Shown here piece after piece: positions 50,370 to 60,716 of a stretch of DNA of 64,000 bases. Every line of letters begins with the position of its first letter. The first letter of the stretch is position 1. The position numbers and the translations under genes were made by a program. The notes under the pieces are model-generated. The model made no database searches. It was given only the letters and a program-made list of their open reading frames with translations, and was not told where the DNA came from. The DNA lies in contig NZ_OY762656.1 of the NCBI RefSeq assembly GCF_963666255.1, forward strand, positions 558,001 through 622,000, in the 5' to 3' direction. Source of the stretch: an uncultured Propionivibrio sp. GTDB lineage: Bacteria; Pseudomonadota; Gammaproteobacteria; Burkholderiales; Rhodocyclaceae.

Positions 50370-51452
50370 ATGCTCAAGGACGCCATTCCTCTCGACAAAC
50401 TCCACCGCGTGCTGGTCGTCAAGCTGCGCCATCACGGCGATGTGCTGCTCAGTTCTCCGGTATTCTCGGTATTGAAAGCGCATGCGCCACACGTCAACAT
50501 CGACGCGCTCGTCTACGCCGATACCGTCGACATGCTGTCCTTGCACCCGGCCATCGACCAGGTGCATGTCATCGACCGCCGCTGGAAAGAACGGGGCCCC
50601 TGGAGTCACGTCAGCGCGGAACTGCAACTGTTACGCACACTGCGCGCCCGGCATTACGACCTCGTCGTCCACCTCACCAATCATCCCCGCGGCGCCTGGA
50701 TTGCCCGCTGCTGTGGTGCGCGCTGGTCGGTCGCACCGCGCACCGGCGAGCGCGGGCTGTGGTGGCAAAACGCCTTCAGCCATTTCTACCCGACACCGCG
50801 CCACGCGCTGCGCCATACCGTCGAACTGAACCTCGACGCGTTACGCCGACTCGGCATACAGCCGCCTCCGGATTCCCGCCGGCTGTCGCTGGTTCCCGGC
50901 ACTGCTGCCGAGGCCCGTGTCGACGGGTTGTTGCAGGCGCATGGGCTTTCCGGACAGTCTTTCATTCACCTGCACCCAGCCTCACGCTGGTTCTTCAAGT
51001 GCTGGACCGATGACAACATGGCGGCGCTGGTCGACCGGCTGCATGCTGCCGGCCATGCCGTCGTATTGACCGCCGCCCCAGACGCCGAAGAGCGGCGCAT
51101 GATCGACGCGATCCAGGCCAAGGTCGCCCGGCCGGCCTTCAGCCTCGCCGGTCAGCTCTCGCTCAAGGAACTGGCGGCAGTCGCGGCGCGCGCGCGGCTC
51201 TTCATCGGCGTCGACTCGGCCCCCATGCACATCGCCGCTGCCGTGGGAACACCGGTCGTCGCACTGTTCGGACCTTCGGGCGACAAGGAATGGGGCCCCT
51301 GGGGTGTCCCGCACCGGGTCGTTGCCAGCACGACGCATCCTTGCCGTCCCTGCGGCCTGGACGGATGCGCCGGCAGCAAGATCAGCGACTGCCTCATGTC
51401 ACTACCGCTCGAGCAGGTCTGGCTCGCCGTCGAGGAACTGCTCCCCGCATGA
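50370..51452 (+). CDS. LPS heptosyltransferase (GT9, RfaQ/WaaQ-like)
   Basis: 360 residues. The N-terminal motif RVLVVKLRHHGDVLLSSPVFSVLK and the donor-site segments FIHLHPASRWFFKCWTDDNMAALV and FIGVDSAPMHIAAAVGTPVVALFGPSG are typical of heptosyltransferase III (WaaQ), which branches the inner core with heptose. The late cysteine-rich part HPCRPCGLDGCAGSKISDC is also found in this group. A TAGAAT at 50358-50363 seven bases before the ATG could be a -10 box giving an almost leaderless message. Confidence 0.92.
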   Translation: MLKDAIPLDKLHRVLVVKLRHHGDVLLSSPVFSVLKAHAPHVNIDALVYADTVDMLSLHPAIDQVHVIDRRWKERGPWSHVSAELQLLRTLRARHYDLVVHLTNHPRGAWIARCCGARWSVAPRTGERGLWWQNAFSHFYPTPRHALRHTVELNLDALRRLGIQPPPDSRRLSLVPGTAAEARVDGLLQAHGLSGQSFIHLHPASRWFFKCWTDDNMAALVDRLHAAGHAVVLTAAPDAEERRMIDAIQAKVARPAFSLAGQLSLKELAAVAARARLFIGVDSAPMHIAAAVGTPVVALFGPSGDKEWGPWGVPHRVVASTTHPCRPCGLDGCAGSKISDCLMSLPLEQVWLAVEELLPA

Positions 51453-52609
51453 GTTCCGCAGAACGTCCGCTGCGTCTTGCGCTCGTACGTCAGCGCTACA
51501 ACCCGTTCGGCGGCGCCGAGCGTTTCATCGAACGCGCACTCGGTGCGCTCGTGCGCGAAGGCGCGGAGATCACGCTGATCACGCGCAACTGGAACGGTGC
51601 ACCGCGTGAAGGTTTCAGTCAGCACCTCTGCGACCCCGATTATTCCAGACTCTTCGGCGGCCGCGCCGCGCGTGACCGCAGCTTCGCCGCATGCGCGCAG
51701 CGTGAAATGCGCAGCGGCGACTATGACATTACCCAGTCGCACGAACGCATTCCCGGCTGCATGATTTTCCGCGCCGGCGACGGCGTCCACGCCGCCTGGC
51801 TCGACCACCGCGGCCGCAACCAGTCGCCACTGGCCCGTTATGTCACACGGCTTGCGCCCTTCCACCGCTTCATTCTCGCTCAGGAAGCGGCGATGCTCGC
51901 CGCGCCGGAACTGCGCGCCGTCATCTGCAACTCGGTGATGGTCCGCGAAGAGATGCGGCGGTATTACGACGTACCGGAGAGCAAACTCGTCGTCATCGAG
52001 AACGGCATCGACCTCGACCAGTATCATCCGCGCGTCGCCGACCTCTGGCGGGCGAAGCAGCGCGAAGCGCTCGGACTCGATCCGGATGTCCCCGTTTTCC
52101 TCTATGTCGGCAGCGGTTTCGCGCGCAAGGGCGTGCCGCAACTCATCGAGGCACTGGCACGTTGCTCCGACCGGCATAGCCACCTCGTCATTGTCGGCGA
52201 GGACCGCCACGCCACCGCCTACCAAAGGCAGGCCGGGCGTCTCGGACTTGGTTCGCGCGTCATATTCGCCGGACCGCAGAAGAACGTGCTGCCGTACTAC
52301 GGCATGGCCGATGCGTTTGTCCTGCCAACACGCTATGATCCGATGCCGAACGCAGCACTCGAAGCACTCGCCTGCGGACTGCCGACGATCACCTCGACCA
52401 CCTGCGGCATCGCCGCCCGCATCCGCGACGGCGAGAACGGCTTCGTCGGCGATGCGCTCGACATCGACCGACTCGCCACGCATCTCGACACCCTCAGCGC
52501 CCCGGGCCAAGCCAACGGCATGCGTGCGGCCGCCCGTGCCGCCGTCGCCGATCTCGACCTCGGGCACATGGCCGACGAACTGCTGAACCTCTATCGTCGG
52601 CTGCGCTAA
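51449..52609 (+). CDS. Glycosyltransferase family 4 (WaaG-like)
   Basis: 386 residues from the ATG at 51449, overlapping the previous stop by four bases; the longer open frame is not homologous. The start [23 protein letters not shown], the middle [32 protein letters not shown], and donor motifs [20 protein letters not shown] and [23 protein letters not shown] match the WaaG/RfaG group that adds the first outer-core glucose to heptose II. It is last of the core-transferase run; ugd follows after 38 bases. Confidence 0.92.
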   Translation: MSSAERPLRLALVRQRYNPFGGAERFIERALGALVREGAEITLITRNWNGAPREGFSQHLCDPDYSRLFGGRAARDRSFAACAQREMRSGDYDITQSHERIPGCMIFRAGDGVHAAWLDHRGRNQSPLARYVTRLAPFHRFILAQEAAMLAAPELRAVICNSVMVREEMRRYYDVPESKLVVIENGIDLDQYHPRVADLWRAKQREALGLDPDVPVFLYVGSGFARKGVPQLIEALARCSDRHSHLVIVGEDRHATAYQRQAGRLGLGSRVIFAGPQKNVLPYYGMADAFVLPTRYDPMPNAALEALACGLPTITSTTCGIAARIRDGENGFVGDALDIDRLATHLDTLSAPGQANGMRAAARAAVADLDLGHMADELLNLYRRLR

Positions 52610-52647
52610 AATCGCGTATTGAATTTTTCCACCTTGAAGACCTTTCC

Positions 52648-53973
52648 ATGAAAATCACCCTCATCGGCACCGGCTATGTCGGCCTGGTCACCGGCACCTG
52701 CCTCGCGGAAGTTGGCAACGACGTTCTCTGCCTCGATGTCGATCCGCGCAAGATCGACCTGCTCAAGTCGGGCGGCATCCCGATCTTCGAACCCGGTCTC
52801 GACGATCTCGTCCGGCGCAACGTCGCTGCCGGCCGCTTGCAGTTCACCACCGACATCGAAGCTGCCGTTCACTTCGGTGACATCCAGTTCATCGCCGTCG
52901 GCACGCCGCCCGACGAGGACGGTTCCGCCGACCTGAAATACGTCACGGCTGCCGCCCGCAACATCGGCCGCCACATGACCGGCTACAAACTCGTCGTCGA
53001 CAAATCGACTGTCCCGGTCGGCACCGCCGACCGCGTTCGCGCCGCCATTCGCGAAGAACTTGACGCACGCGGCGTCGATATCGATTTCTCGGTGGCTTCG
53101 AACCCCGAATTCCTCAAAGAAGGCGCCGCCATCGAGGACTTCATGAAGCCCGATCGCATCGTCATCGGTACCGACAACGAACAGGCCACGCAACTACTGC
53201 GCCGTCTGTACGCGCCGTTCCAGCGCAACCACGAACGCCTCGTGACCATGGACATCCGTTCGGCCGAACTGACCAAGTACGCCGCCAACGCCATGCTGGC
53301 GACGCGAATTTCCTTCATGAACGAACTCGCTGTCCTGGCCGAAAAACTCGGCGCCGACATCGAACTCGTGCGCCAAGGGATCGGTTCCGATCCGCGCATC
53401 GGCTACCACTTCCTTTACGCGGGTTGCGGTTATGGCGGATCGTGTTTCCCGAAAGACGTCCAGGCACTGCGCCGGACGGCGGAGGAAAACGGCGCGCCGT
53501 TGCGCGTCCTCGACGCGGTCGAGGAGGCCAACGAAGCGCAGAAAAGCGTGCTGATCACCAAGCTCAAGGCGCGCTTTGGCGAAGCCCTGGCGGGACGCCG
53601 CTTCGCGCTCTGGGGCCTCGCCTTCAAACCCAACACCGACGACATGCGCGAGGCGCCGAGCCGCGTCATGATGGAGGCGCTCTGGGCGATGGGCGCCAGC
53701 GTCACGGCCTACGACCCTGCGGCGATGGAAGAAACCCATCGCATCTACGGCGACCGCCCCGATCTCACGCTCGTCGACACACCGATGAAAGCCCTCGCCG
53801 ATGCCGACGCGCTGCTCATTGTCACCGAATGGAAGGCGTTCCGCAGCCCCGATTTCACCACCATGAAATCGCTGCTCAAGACGCCGGTCATCTTCGACGG
53901 ACGCAATCTGTACGACCCGGCGACGATTCAGCGCGAAGGCTTCGAGTACTACCCGATCGGTCGCCGCGTCTGA
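52648..53973 (+). CDS. ugd: UDP-glucose 6-dehydrogenase
   Basis: 441 residues. The NAD motif [19 protein letters not shown], the substrate loop [20 protein letters not shown] and the catalytic cysteine in [14 protein letters not shown] are intact, as is the C-terminal [17 protein letters not shown]. It oxidises UDP-glucose to UDP-glucuronate with two NAD+. A TAAAAT at 52607-52612, overlapping the previous stop, is a possible -10 box. UDP-glucuronate could be epimerised by the product of 12371-13378 and amidated with help of the AsnB-like enzyme, linking three genes of the window. Confidence 0.97.
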   Translation: MKITLIGTGYVGLVTGTCLAEVGNDVLCLDVDPRKIDLLKSGGIPIFEPGLDDLVRRNVAAGRLQFTTDIEAAVHFGDIQFIAVGTPPDEDGSADLKYVTAAARNIGRHMTGYKLVVDKSTVPVGTADRVRAAIREELDARGVDIDFSVASNPEFLKEGAAIEDFMKPDRIVIGTDNEQATQLLRRLYAPFQRNHERLVTMDIRSAELTKYAANAMLATRISFMNELAVLAEKLGADIELVRQGIGSDPRIGYHFLYAGCGYGGSCFPKDVQALRRTAEENGAPLRVLDAVEEANEAQKSVLITKLKARFGEALAGRRFALWGLAFKPNTDDMREAPSRVMMEALWAMGASVTAYDPAAMEETHRIYGDRPDLTLVDTPMKALADADALLIVTEWKAFRSPDFTTMKSLLKTPVIFDGRNLYDPATIQREGFEYYPIGRRV

Positions 53974-53988
53974 GTTTCCCCGCATGCA

Positions 53989-54012
53989 ACGGCGCCCCGA
54001 TCGGGGCGCCGT
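53989..54012. terminator. Perfect 24-bp palindrome between convergent ugd and lpxL-like gene
   Basis: ACGGCGCCCC and its exact complement meet at GATC, giving a strong hairpin in either strand 16 bases after the ugd stop. There is no T-tract, so it may work as a weak terminator or a transcript-end barrier for both converging genes. Confidence 0.45.
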
Positions 54013-54049
54013 ACGCCGAAGCGAAAGCCGTCACAGGCGTCGGGCCGCG

Positions 54050-54913
54050 TCAAGCGGCGTTGTCGTCCGCCGCGGGTGGCGGCTCGGCCCCCGCCGGCCG
54101 CTTGTAGCGGTTGTAACCCCAGAGATACTGCGCCGGACACTGACGGATCAACGATTCAATTTCGTGATTGATCTGCTGTGCCCGCGCCTCGGTAGCCCCG
54201 ACAAGCGCCTGCCCGGGCGCCTGCACATGCAGATGAAAGCCTTCCCCGCCCGGCAATCGCTCGGCCCAGACCATGAGAACGGTGGCGCCACTCTCGCTCA
54301 ACCGGGCGGCCAGGGTCATCGTATAGGCCGGTTTTCCGAAATAGCGCAGCCATCGCCCCTCGCCCTCTTTCGGCGCCTGATCCGGCAACATCCCGACGGC
54401 CTCCCCCTTTCTGAGGGCTTTGAGCAGAGTTCTTACGCCAGCAAGGTCGGCCGCCGCGATTTTCAAGCTGTCACGGATACGCCCGGTTTCGATCAATGCC
54501 TGCATCCAGCGCCGCTTCGGCGGCCGGTACATGACCGTCAGCGGCGCGTGCGTGGACAGATAGAGGCTGATGATTTCGAAACAGCCCAGATGCGGCGTCA
54601 GATAGAGAATCCCCGTCCCCTCGCGCATCGCCCGTTCGGCAAGTTCCCAGCCGGTGATCTTTACCACCCGCCCCGCCACCTCGCCGAGCGGCCGCAGCCA
54701 GATCTTGGGCAACTCCATGAACTGCCGTCCGGCCTGGGCGATCGCGGCGGAACGAATTCTCCGCGCCTCGGTCTCACCCAGCGCGAGCGTCAGATTTTCG
54801 CTCAAATGGCGGCGATAAGTCGGCGAAAGCGCCCACGTCAGCCAGCCGAGGCCAGCCCCCAGCGCATGCAGCCAGGACAAGGGAAGAAAACTCAACGCAC
54901 GAAAAAAAAGCAT
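54050..54913 (-). CDS. Lipid A acyltransferase of the LpxL/HtrB family (second copy)
   Basis: 287 residues from the ATG at 54913 ([19 protein letters not shown]), chosen because the hydrophobic anchor begins here and the upstream extension is not homologous. The catalytic motif reads TPHLGCFE (H-x(4)-E type), followed by [23 protein letters not shown] and WGYNRYKRP. It adds a secondary acyl chain to Kdo2-lipid A. The first copy (35859-36743) is only distantly similar and has a different catalytic motif (HFVGLD). It is divergent from metK, an arrangement common in betaproteobacteria. Confidence 0.92.
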   Translation of the reverse strand: MLFFRALSFLPLSWLHALGAGLGWLTWALSPTYRRHLSENLTLALGETEARRIRSAAIAQAGRQFMELPKIWLRPLGEVAGRVVKITGWELAERAMREGTGILYLTPHLGCFEIISLYLSTHAPLTVMYRPPKRRWMQALIETGRIRDSLKIAAADLAGVRTLLKALRKGEAVGMLPDQAPKEGEGRWLRYFGKPAYTMTLAARLSESGATVLMVWAERLPGGEGFHLHVQAPGQALVGATEARAQQINHEIESLIRQCPAQYLWGYNRYKRPAGAEPPPAADDNAA

Positions 54914-54939
54914 CACGAAAACCTCTATACCGATCCGGT

Positions 54940-54968
54940 TTGACCCGACATTCACGAGAAACTACAAT
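54940..54968 (+). promoter_or_regulatory. Sigma70-type promoter of metK
   Basis: TTGACC (54940-54945) and TACAAT (54963-54968) are separated by 17 bases. Transcription near 54975 gives a leader of about 140 bases before metK that contains an intrinsic terminator. Confidence 0.7.
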
Positions 54969-55061
54969 TATCCCATTCGCCGAGTTAATCAGGACAACTT
55001 GCGGGGCGAAAGAGATCGGAAAGCCGGTTTCAAAATACTGCTAAAGCGTCGTCTGCTCGAA

Positions 55062-55097
55062 CCCCGGAGCCGGCAACGCCGACTGACCGGGGTTTTT
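55062..55097 (+). terminator. Intrinsic terminator inside the metK leader (riboswitch/attenuator candidate)
   Basis: CCCCGG (55062-55067) pairs with CCGGGG (55087-55092), with a smaller hairpin in the loop (GCCGGC-AAC-GCCGAC), and is followed at once by TTTTT (55093-55097). The metK ATG is 19 bases further on. An alternative pairing of CGGGG at 55002-55006 with CCCCG at 55062-55066 could break it. I cannot match known SAM riboswitch consensus sequences. Confidence 0.65.
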
Positions 55098-55115
55098 CAT
55101 TTGGAGCAGAAGCAT

Positions 55116-56282
<1,167 letters not shown>

Positions 56283-56345
56283 GCCGCAAGAGCAGGGCCG
56301 GTCGGCAACCATTGCGATCGGCCGGCTGAGAGAAAAACGCCGAAG

Positions 56346-56380
56346 AAATGCGCTGGCATCAATATGCCGGCGCATTTTTT
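56346..56380 (+). terminator. Intrinsic terminator of metK
   Basis: AAATGCGC (56346-56353) pairs with GCGCATTT (56370-56377), extended by an inner TGGCAT/ATGCCG stem, and is followed by a T-run to 56380. It lies 63 bases after the metK stop and before the HD-GYP gene. Confidence 0.85.
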
Positions 56381-56457
56381 TCACCCCGGGAGCTACGCGG
56401 ACCAGAGGACGGGTTTTCGGTGTAGACTTATGACAAACTGGCCTTCCTTATTCGCCA

Positions 56458-57687
56458 ATGCTCAAGAAAATCCGCGTCGAACAACTGACCCTCGGGATGC
56501 ATATCAAGGAGTTTTGCGGCTCCTGGATGGAACATCCTTTCTGGCGTACTTCGTTCGTCGTCAGCGACCCGGAAGATCTCAAGGCCATCCGGAAGAGCAG
56601 CATCAAGGAGGTCTGGATCGACTGTCGCAAGGGGCTCGATGTCGCACCGGACATTCCCACCATCTCGGTCGCCGAAACCGAGGCCCAGGTCGATGCCGAA
56701 CTGAACCAGGCCGCACAAGCCCAGCGCGAAGTCGCCCCCGTCCCGATTGCCGCTGAAATCGAACGTGCGACCAAGATCTGCGCCCAAGCCAAACGCGCCG
56801 TCACCTCAATGTTCCAGGAAGCGCGCATGGGCAAGGCGGTCAATGCCGCCAGTGCGCAACAGCTGGTCGAAGAAATTTCCGACTCGGTCAGTCGCAACCC
56901 CGGCGCGCTGATCAGCCTGGCGCGCCTGAAGACTGCCGACGATTACACCTACATGCACTCCGTTGCCGTCTGCGCGTTGATGATCGCGCTGGCCAGGCAG
57001 CTTGGGCTGGATGCCCAGGAAACCCGCTCGGCCGGTATTGCCGGACTGTTGCACGACCTCGGCAAGGCAATGATGCCAATGGAAGTGCTCAATAAGCCGG
57101 GAAAACTGACTGACGAAGAATTCGCCATCATCAAGCGTCATCCGGTCGAAGGCCACCGGCTGCTCAATGGCAGCGGTGCCGATACCATGGCGTTCGACGT
57201 CGTCCTGCACCACCATGAGAAGACCGACGGCTCCGGCTATCCCAAGGGCCTCAAGGACGCCGACATCAGCATTTACGCCAAAATGGGGGCGGTGTGCGAC
57301 GTTTATGACGCCATCACCTCCAACCGGCCGTACAAGGCAGGCTGGGACCCCGCCGAATCGCTGCGAAAGATGGCTGAATGGGCGAACGGCCACTTCGACC
57401 AGCGCGTTTTTCAGGCATTCGTCAAAAGTCTTGGCATCTATCCGATCGGCTCGCTCGTCAAGCTCAATTCCGGCCGGCTTGGCATCGTCATCGAACAGTC
57501 CGAAAGATCCTTGCTCAGCCCGAGGGTCAAGGTCTTTTACTCGACACGCTCGCACGCCCGCATCCCGCCGGAGGTTGTGGATCTGTCCCGGCCCAATTGC
57601 GCGGAAAAAATTGCCAACCGCGAAGATCCAGCCAAATGGGATTTCCCCGACCTCAACGAGCTTTGGTCGTCGCCGAACACTAACTGA
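56458..57687 (+). CDS. HD-GYP domain phosphodiesterase (c-di-GMP)
   Basis: 409 residues. The N-terminal part (DUF3391-like, residues 1 to about 60) begins LKKIRVEQLTLGMHI. The HD-GYP domain has the HD pair at His199-Asp200 in GLLHDLGKAMMP and the second motif H-H-H-E from His251, with GYP at 260-262 (DGSGYPKGL), followed by the GAVCDVYDAITSNRPYK region. The catalytic residues look complete, so hydrolysis of cyclic di-GMP is expected. A C-terminal extension of about 100 residues contains LGIVIEQ and may bind a ligand. It is monocistronic by appearance. Confidence 0.95.
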   Translation: MLKKIRVEQLTLGMHIKEFCGSWMEHPFWRTSFVVSDPEDLKAIRKSSIKEVWIDCRKGLDVAPDIPTISVAETEAQVDAELNQAAQAQREVAPVPIAAEIERATKICAQAKRAVTSMFQEARMGKAVNAASAQQLVEEISDSVSRNPGALISLARLKTADDYTYMHSVAVCALMIALARQLGLDAQETRSAGIAGLLHDLGKAMMPMEVLNKPGKLTDEEFAIIKRHPVEGHRLLNGSGADTMAFDVVLHHHEKTDGSGYPKGLKDADISIYAKMGAVCDVYDAITSNRPYKAGWDPAESLRKMAEWANGHFDQRVFQAFVKSLGIYPIGSLVKLNSGRLGIVIEQSERSLLSPRVKVFYSTRSHARIPPEVVDLSRPNCAEKIANREDPAKWDFPDLNELWSSPNTN

Positions 57688-57818
57688 CAGCCTCTGCCGA
57701 CTACCCAGCCGGACGGGCCCTGCGACGCCATAACAATCGAAAACAGCGAACTAGTTCACTTTGCGAGAACGCAAACCCGTGTAGAAAGGGCAACCCCAAC
57801 CTCTACCCGGAGTTCGAC

Positions 57819-58496
57819 ATGCAAAGCACCCGCCGCACGATTCCCCTGCTGGGTTTCACCCTCATTGAAATGGCAATCGTGCTGGTCATCATCGGGCTGC
57901 TGTTGGGCGGCATCCTGAAGGGGCAGGAACTGATCAGCAACGCCAAGGCAAAAAACCTGGGGAACGATTTCCGCTCGATACCGCTGTTTCTTTACGGCTA
58001 TCAGGACAAATTCCGCGCGCTCCCCGGCGACGACCCCGGCGTTCGGGCGCATCTCGGCGCCGTCTCCGGCCTGCTCGCACCAACGCCAGAAACCGTCGGC
58101 AACGGACGTATCGAAGGTTTGTTCAACTCCATTTCGCCAACCGACGAATCTCTGGCATTCTGGCAGCATATTCGCCTCGCCAATATCGCCATCGGCCCGA
58201 TCGATTTTTCGACGGCAACGGCAATTGCGATGGCGTTACCGCGCAATTCTGAAGGCGGCCGCCTTGGTGTACAGAGCGTCGTGCCGATCGCCGGCATGGC
58301 CGGCGCGTTTTTCGTCTGCTCTGACGCGATCCCGGGAAAGCTCGCCAAACAGATCGATATCGCCCTCGATGACGGCTCCACCGACACCGGCGCCATGCGC
58401 ACCATGACATCCAGCTATACCGGCACCGAGAAGCGTGCCGAACCCACTGAAAGCATCGCCAACGAGACGCCTTACATTGTCTGCGCCGCTTTCTGA
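57819..58496 (+). CDS. Type IV pilin-like/prepilin protein
   Basis: 225 residues with a prepilin peptidase site: basic leader ending in Gly12, then FTLIEMAIVLVIIGLLLGGI with the conserved Glu at +5 and a hydrophobic helix. The rest is a soluble C-terminal domain with GNGRIEGLF, LAFWQHIRLANIA and two cysteines (FFVCSD and IVCAAF) likely to form the pilin disulfide. No other pilus gene is near, so it would use an assembly system encoded elsewhere. It could be a minor pilin, a type II secretion pseudopilin or a standalone surface pilin. Confidence 0.88.
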   Translation: MQSTRRTIPLLGFTLIEMAIVLVIIGLLLGGILKGQELISNAKAKNLGNDFRSIPLFLYGYQDKFRALPGDDPGVRAHLGAVSGLLAPTPETVGNGRIEGLFNSISPTDESLAFWQHIRLANIAIGPIDFSTATAIAMALPRNSEGGRLGVQSVVPIAGMAGAFFVCSDAIPGKLAKQIDIALDDGSTDTGAMRTMTSSYTGTEKRAEPTESIANETPYIVCAAF

Positions 58497-58564
58497 AACG
58501 CCGGTCGACCAGCGGCACCGAACAGCTTTGGGAACGCATGGCGTTCAGGCGGGACCGGGGCTTC

Positions 58565-58573
58565 TGATATACT
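58565..58573 (+). promoter_or_regulatory. Extended -10 promoter of the kdsD operon
   Basis: TGA followed directly by TATACT (58568-58573) forms an extended -10 element about 25 bases before the kdsD ATG at 58599. No -35 box is obvious, which is usual for extended -10 promoters. Confidence 0.5.
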
Positions 58574-58598
58574 TGACCGATTCTACCGAACGCCACCC

Positions 58599-59588
58599 AT
58601 GAATCCGATCCGCCCCTCATCCCAAGCGCTCGACCTTGCCCGCCAGGTGCTTCGCATCGAAGGCGAGGCCGTGCTGGCGCTGACGAGCCGCCTTGACGAC
58701 ACCTTCCTGCGCGCGCTGGAACTTGTCCTGAACAGTCGCGGACGCGTCATCGTCAGCGGCATCGGCAAGTCGGGACATGTCGGCCGCAAGATTGCCGCGA
58801 CGCTGGCCAGTACCGGCACGCCGGCGTTCTTCGTTCACCCAGCCGAAGCCAGCCACGGCGACCTCGGCATGATCACCGGCGAAGACGTCGTCATCGCCAT
58901 CTCCAATTCGGGCGAGAGTGACGAACTGCTCAACATCCTGCCGGCGATCAAGCGTCAGGGAGCCAAGCTCATCGCCATGACCGGCAACCCGGCCTCGACG
59001 CTGGCGCGAGATGCCGACGCCCATCTCGACGCTGGCGTTACCCAGGAAGCCTGCCCGCTCAACCTCGCGCCAACCGCAAGCACAACGGCCGCCCTGGCGA
59101 TGGGCGACGCCCTTGCCGTTGCCCTGCTCGACGCCCGCGGCTTCAACGCCGAGGATTTCGCGCGCTCGCATCCCGGCGGATCGCTCGGTCGGCGGCAACT
59201 CAAGATCATCCGCGTCCGCGAAGTCATGCGTACCGGCGAAGCGATCCCGGTCGTGCCGCCCGACGCCAGCGTCGCCGCCTGCGTCTGCGAAATCACCCGA
59301 GGCACCATTGGCATGACTGTCGTCGTTTCCGCCGAACGCCAGGTGCTCGGTATCTTCACCGACGGCGACCTGCGCCGCGCAGTACTCAAGCACCCCGATC
59401 TTCATGGCCTCGTCGCCCGCGACATCATGACCGCAAGACCGCGCGTCATGCATCCCGATAAACTGGTCGACGAAGCCGTCGAAATGATGGAACGTTACAA
59501 GATCAACCAGATTCCGGTCGTTGATGACGACGGCATCCTAGTCGGCGCACTCAACATGCACGACCTTTTCCAGGCCAAGGCCATCTGA
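58599..59588 (+). CDS. kdsD: D-arabinose 5-phosphate isomerase
   Basis: 329 residues: an N-terminal SIS domain with SGIGKSGHVGRKIAATL and AISNSGESDELLNIL, the histidine in FARSHPGGSLGRR, and two C-terminal CBS repeats (about residues 210-325) with GIFTDGDLRR and MMERYKINQIPVVDDDG. It converts ribulose 5-phosphate to arabinose 5-phosphate for Kdo. First gene of kdsD-kdsC-lptC-lptA; its stop overlaps the kdsC ATG by one base. Confidence 0.97.
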   Translation: MNPIRPSSQALDLARQVLRIEGEAVLALTSRLDDTFLRALELVLNSRGRVIVSGIGKSGHVGRKIAATLASTGTPAFFVHPAEASHGDLGMITGEDVVIAISNSGESDELLNILPAIKRQGAKLIAMTGNPASTLARDADAHLDAGVTQEACPLNLAPTASTTAALAMGDALAVALLDARGFNAEDFARSHPGGSLGRRQLKIIRVREVMRTGEAIPVVPPDASVAACVCEITRGTIGMTVVVSAERQVLGIFTDGDLRRAVLKHPDLHGLVARDIMTARPRVMHPDKLVDEAVEMMERYKINQIPVVDDDGILVGALNMHDLFQAKAI

Positions 59589-60133
59589 TGAAAGTTCAGG
59601 ATACGGCGCGCGACCGGGCGTCGCGCATCAAGCTGATGGTATTCGACGTCGACGGCGTGCTCACCGACGCCTCGCTCTACATCACCGACGCCGGCGACGA
59701 AATCAAGGTATTCAACACGCGCGACGGCCACGGCATGCGCATGCTGCAGAACGCCGGCATCCGACTCGCGATCATTACCGGACGACGCGCTCGCTGCGTC
59801 GAGGTGCGCATGCAAAACCTCAACATCGATCTCGTTTATCAGGGCGTGTCGAACAAGCTTGAGTGTCTGCGCACCCTCCTGGCAGAACAAGGCCTGACAC
59901 CGGACGAAGCCGGATTCATGGGCGATGACGTCATCGACCTGCAGGCGATGGCACTGTGCGGATTCTCGGCCGCGCCCGAAGACGCCCACCGTCTGGTCGC
60001 GAAACAGGCCTCGCTGGTCGTTGACCGTCCCGGCGGACGCGGCGCGGCGCGGGAAGTGTGCGAATTCATCCTTGAAGCCCAGGGCAAGCTCGACGAAAGC
60101 TTCTCCGGCTATTTGCTGGCGACCGGACAATGA
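59588..60133 (+). CDS. kdsC: 3-deoxy-D-manno-octulosonate 8-phosphate phosphatase
   Basis: 181 residues of the HAD family without a cap domain. The nucleophile motif is VFDVDGVLTD, followed by FNTRDGHGMRML, the Ser/Thr motif IITGR and the metal-binding GDDVIDLQAM. The tetrameric enzyme removes phosphate from Kdo-8-P. It overlaps lptC by four bases (ATGA). Confidence 0.97.
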   Translation: MKVQDTARDRASRIKLMVFDVDGVLTDASLYITDAGDEIKVFNTRDGHGMRMLQNAGIRLAIITGRRARCVEVRMQNLNIDLVYQGVSNKLECLRTLLAEQGLTPDEAGFMGDDVIDLQAMALCGFSAAPEDAHRLVAKQASLVVDRPGGRGAAREVCEFILEAQGKLDESFSGYLLATGQ

Positions 60134-60711
60134 AGCACTGGGGCAGCGCACTCTTTCCGCTGACGCTGCTGGGCGCGCTGGCAGCGCTCACCTTCTGGCT
60201 GCGTTATGCCACCGAACTACCGGAGATCCGCCATGACGGCAAACACCGTCACGATCCCGATTTCATCGTCACCGACGGGACCCTGCGCAAGATCGGCCCA
60301 ACCGGCACGCTGGCCTATACGCTGAAATCCACCGAAATCCGCCACTATCCGGATGACGGCAGCAGCGATCTCATCAACCCTGATCTCGTCTATCTGACCG
60401 CCAAGGGACCGACGATCACGACCAAATCCGACACCGCCCACGCAAGTGACGACAACGAGCGCATCGATCTCTACGGCAACGTGCGCATCGAGCGTTCGGC
60501 AACCAAGAAAGATCCGGCGATGGTCGGCACCACGTCCGAACTCACCGTATTCCCCAACGATGAAAAAGCCTTCACCCGGAGTCCGGTACGTATCACGCAG
60601 GGCGAATCCTGGATCACCGGCGTCGGCCTGCAGATGGATTACCGGATGCAGACCTACGTTCTCGAATCGAAAGCGCGCGCCCTTCTGGAAAGCCGCCACG
60701 CCAAGAAATAG
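60130..60711 (+). CDS. lptC: LPS export ABC transporter periplasmic protein LptC
   Basis: 193 residues with a single N-terminal membrane helix (LFPLTLLGALAALTFWLRY) and a periplasmic LptA-like beta-jellyroll, including PDFIVTDGTLRKIGPTGTLAYTL and ITGVGLQMDYRMQTYVLESKARA. LptC anchors the LptB2FG extractor to the LptA bridge. It is coupled to kdsC by overlap and lies six bases before lptA. Confidence 0.95.
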   Translation: MKHWGSALFPLTLLGALAALTFWLRYATELPEIRHDGKHRHDPDFIVTDGTLRKIGPTGTLAYTLKSTEIRHYPDDGSSDLINPDLVYLTAKGPTITTKSDTAHASDDNERIDLYGNVRIERSATKKDPAMVGTTSELTVFPNDEKAFTRSPVRITQGESWITGVGLQMDYRMQTYVLESKARALLESRHAKK

Positions 60712-60716
60712 ACACC

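Noticed and set aside
53989-54012. Perfect palindrome as a recombination or operator site
   Set aside because: Its position between two convergent stops fits a transcript-end hairpin better; no repeat copy of it was noticed elsewhere in the window.
55060-55113. SAM/SAH riboswitch before metK
   Set aside because: The sequence TTGGAGCA near the metK start resembles the end of that class, but the upstream stem and its conserved ACGGCUUCC-type loop are absent; GGAGCA here is simply the ribosome binding site.
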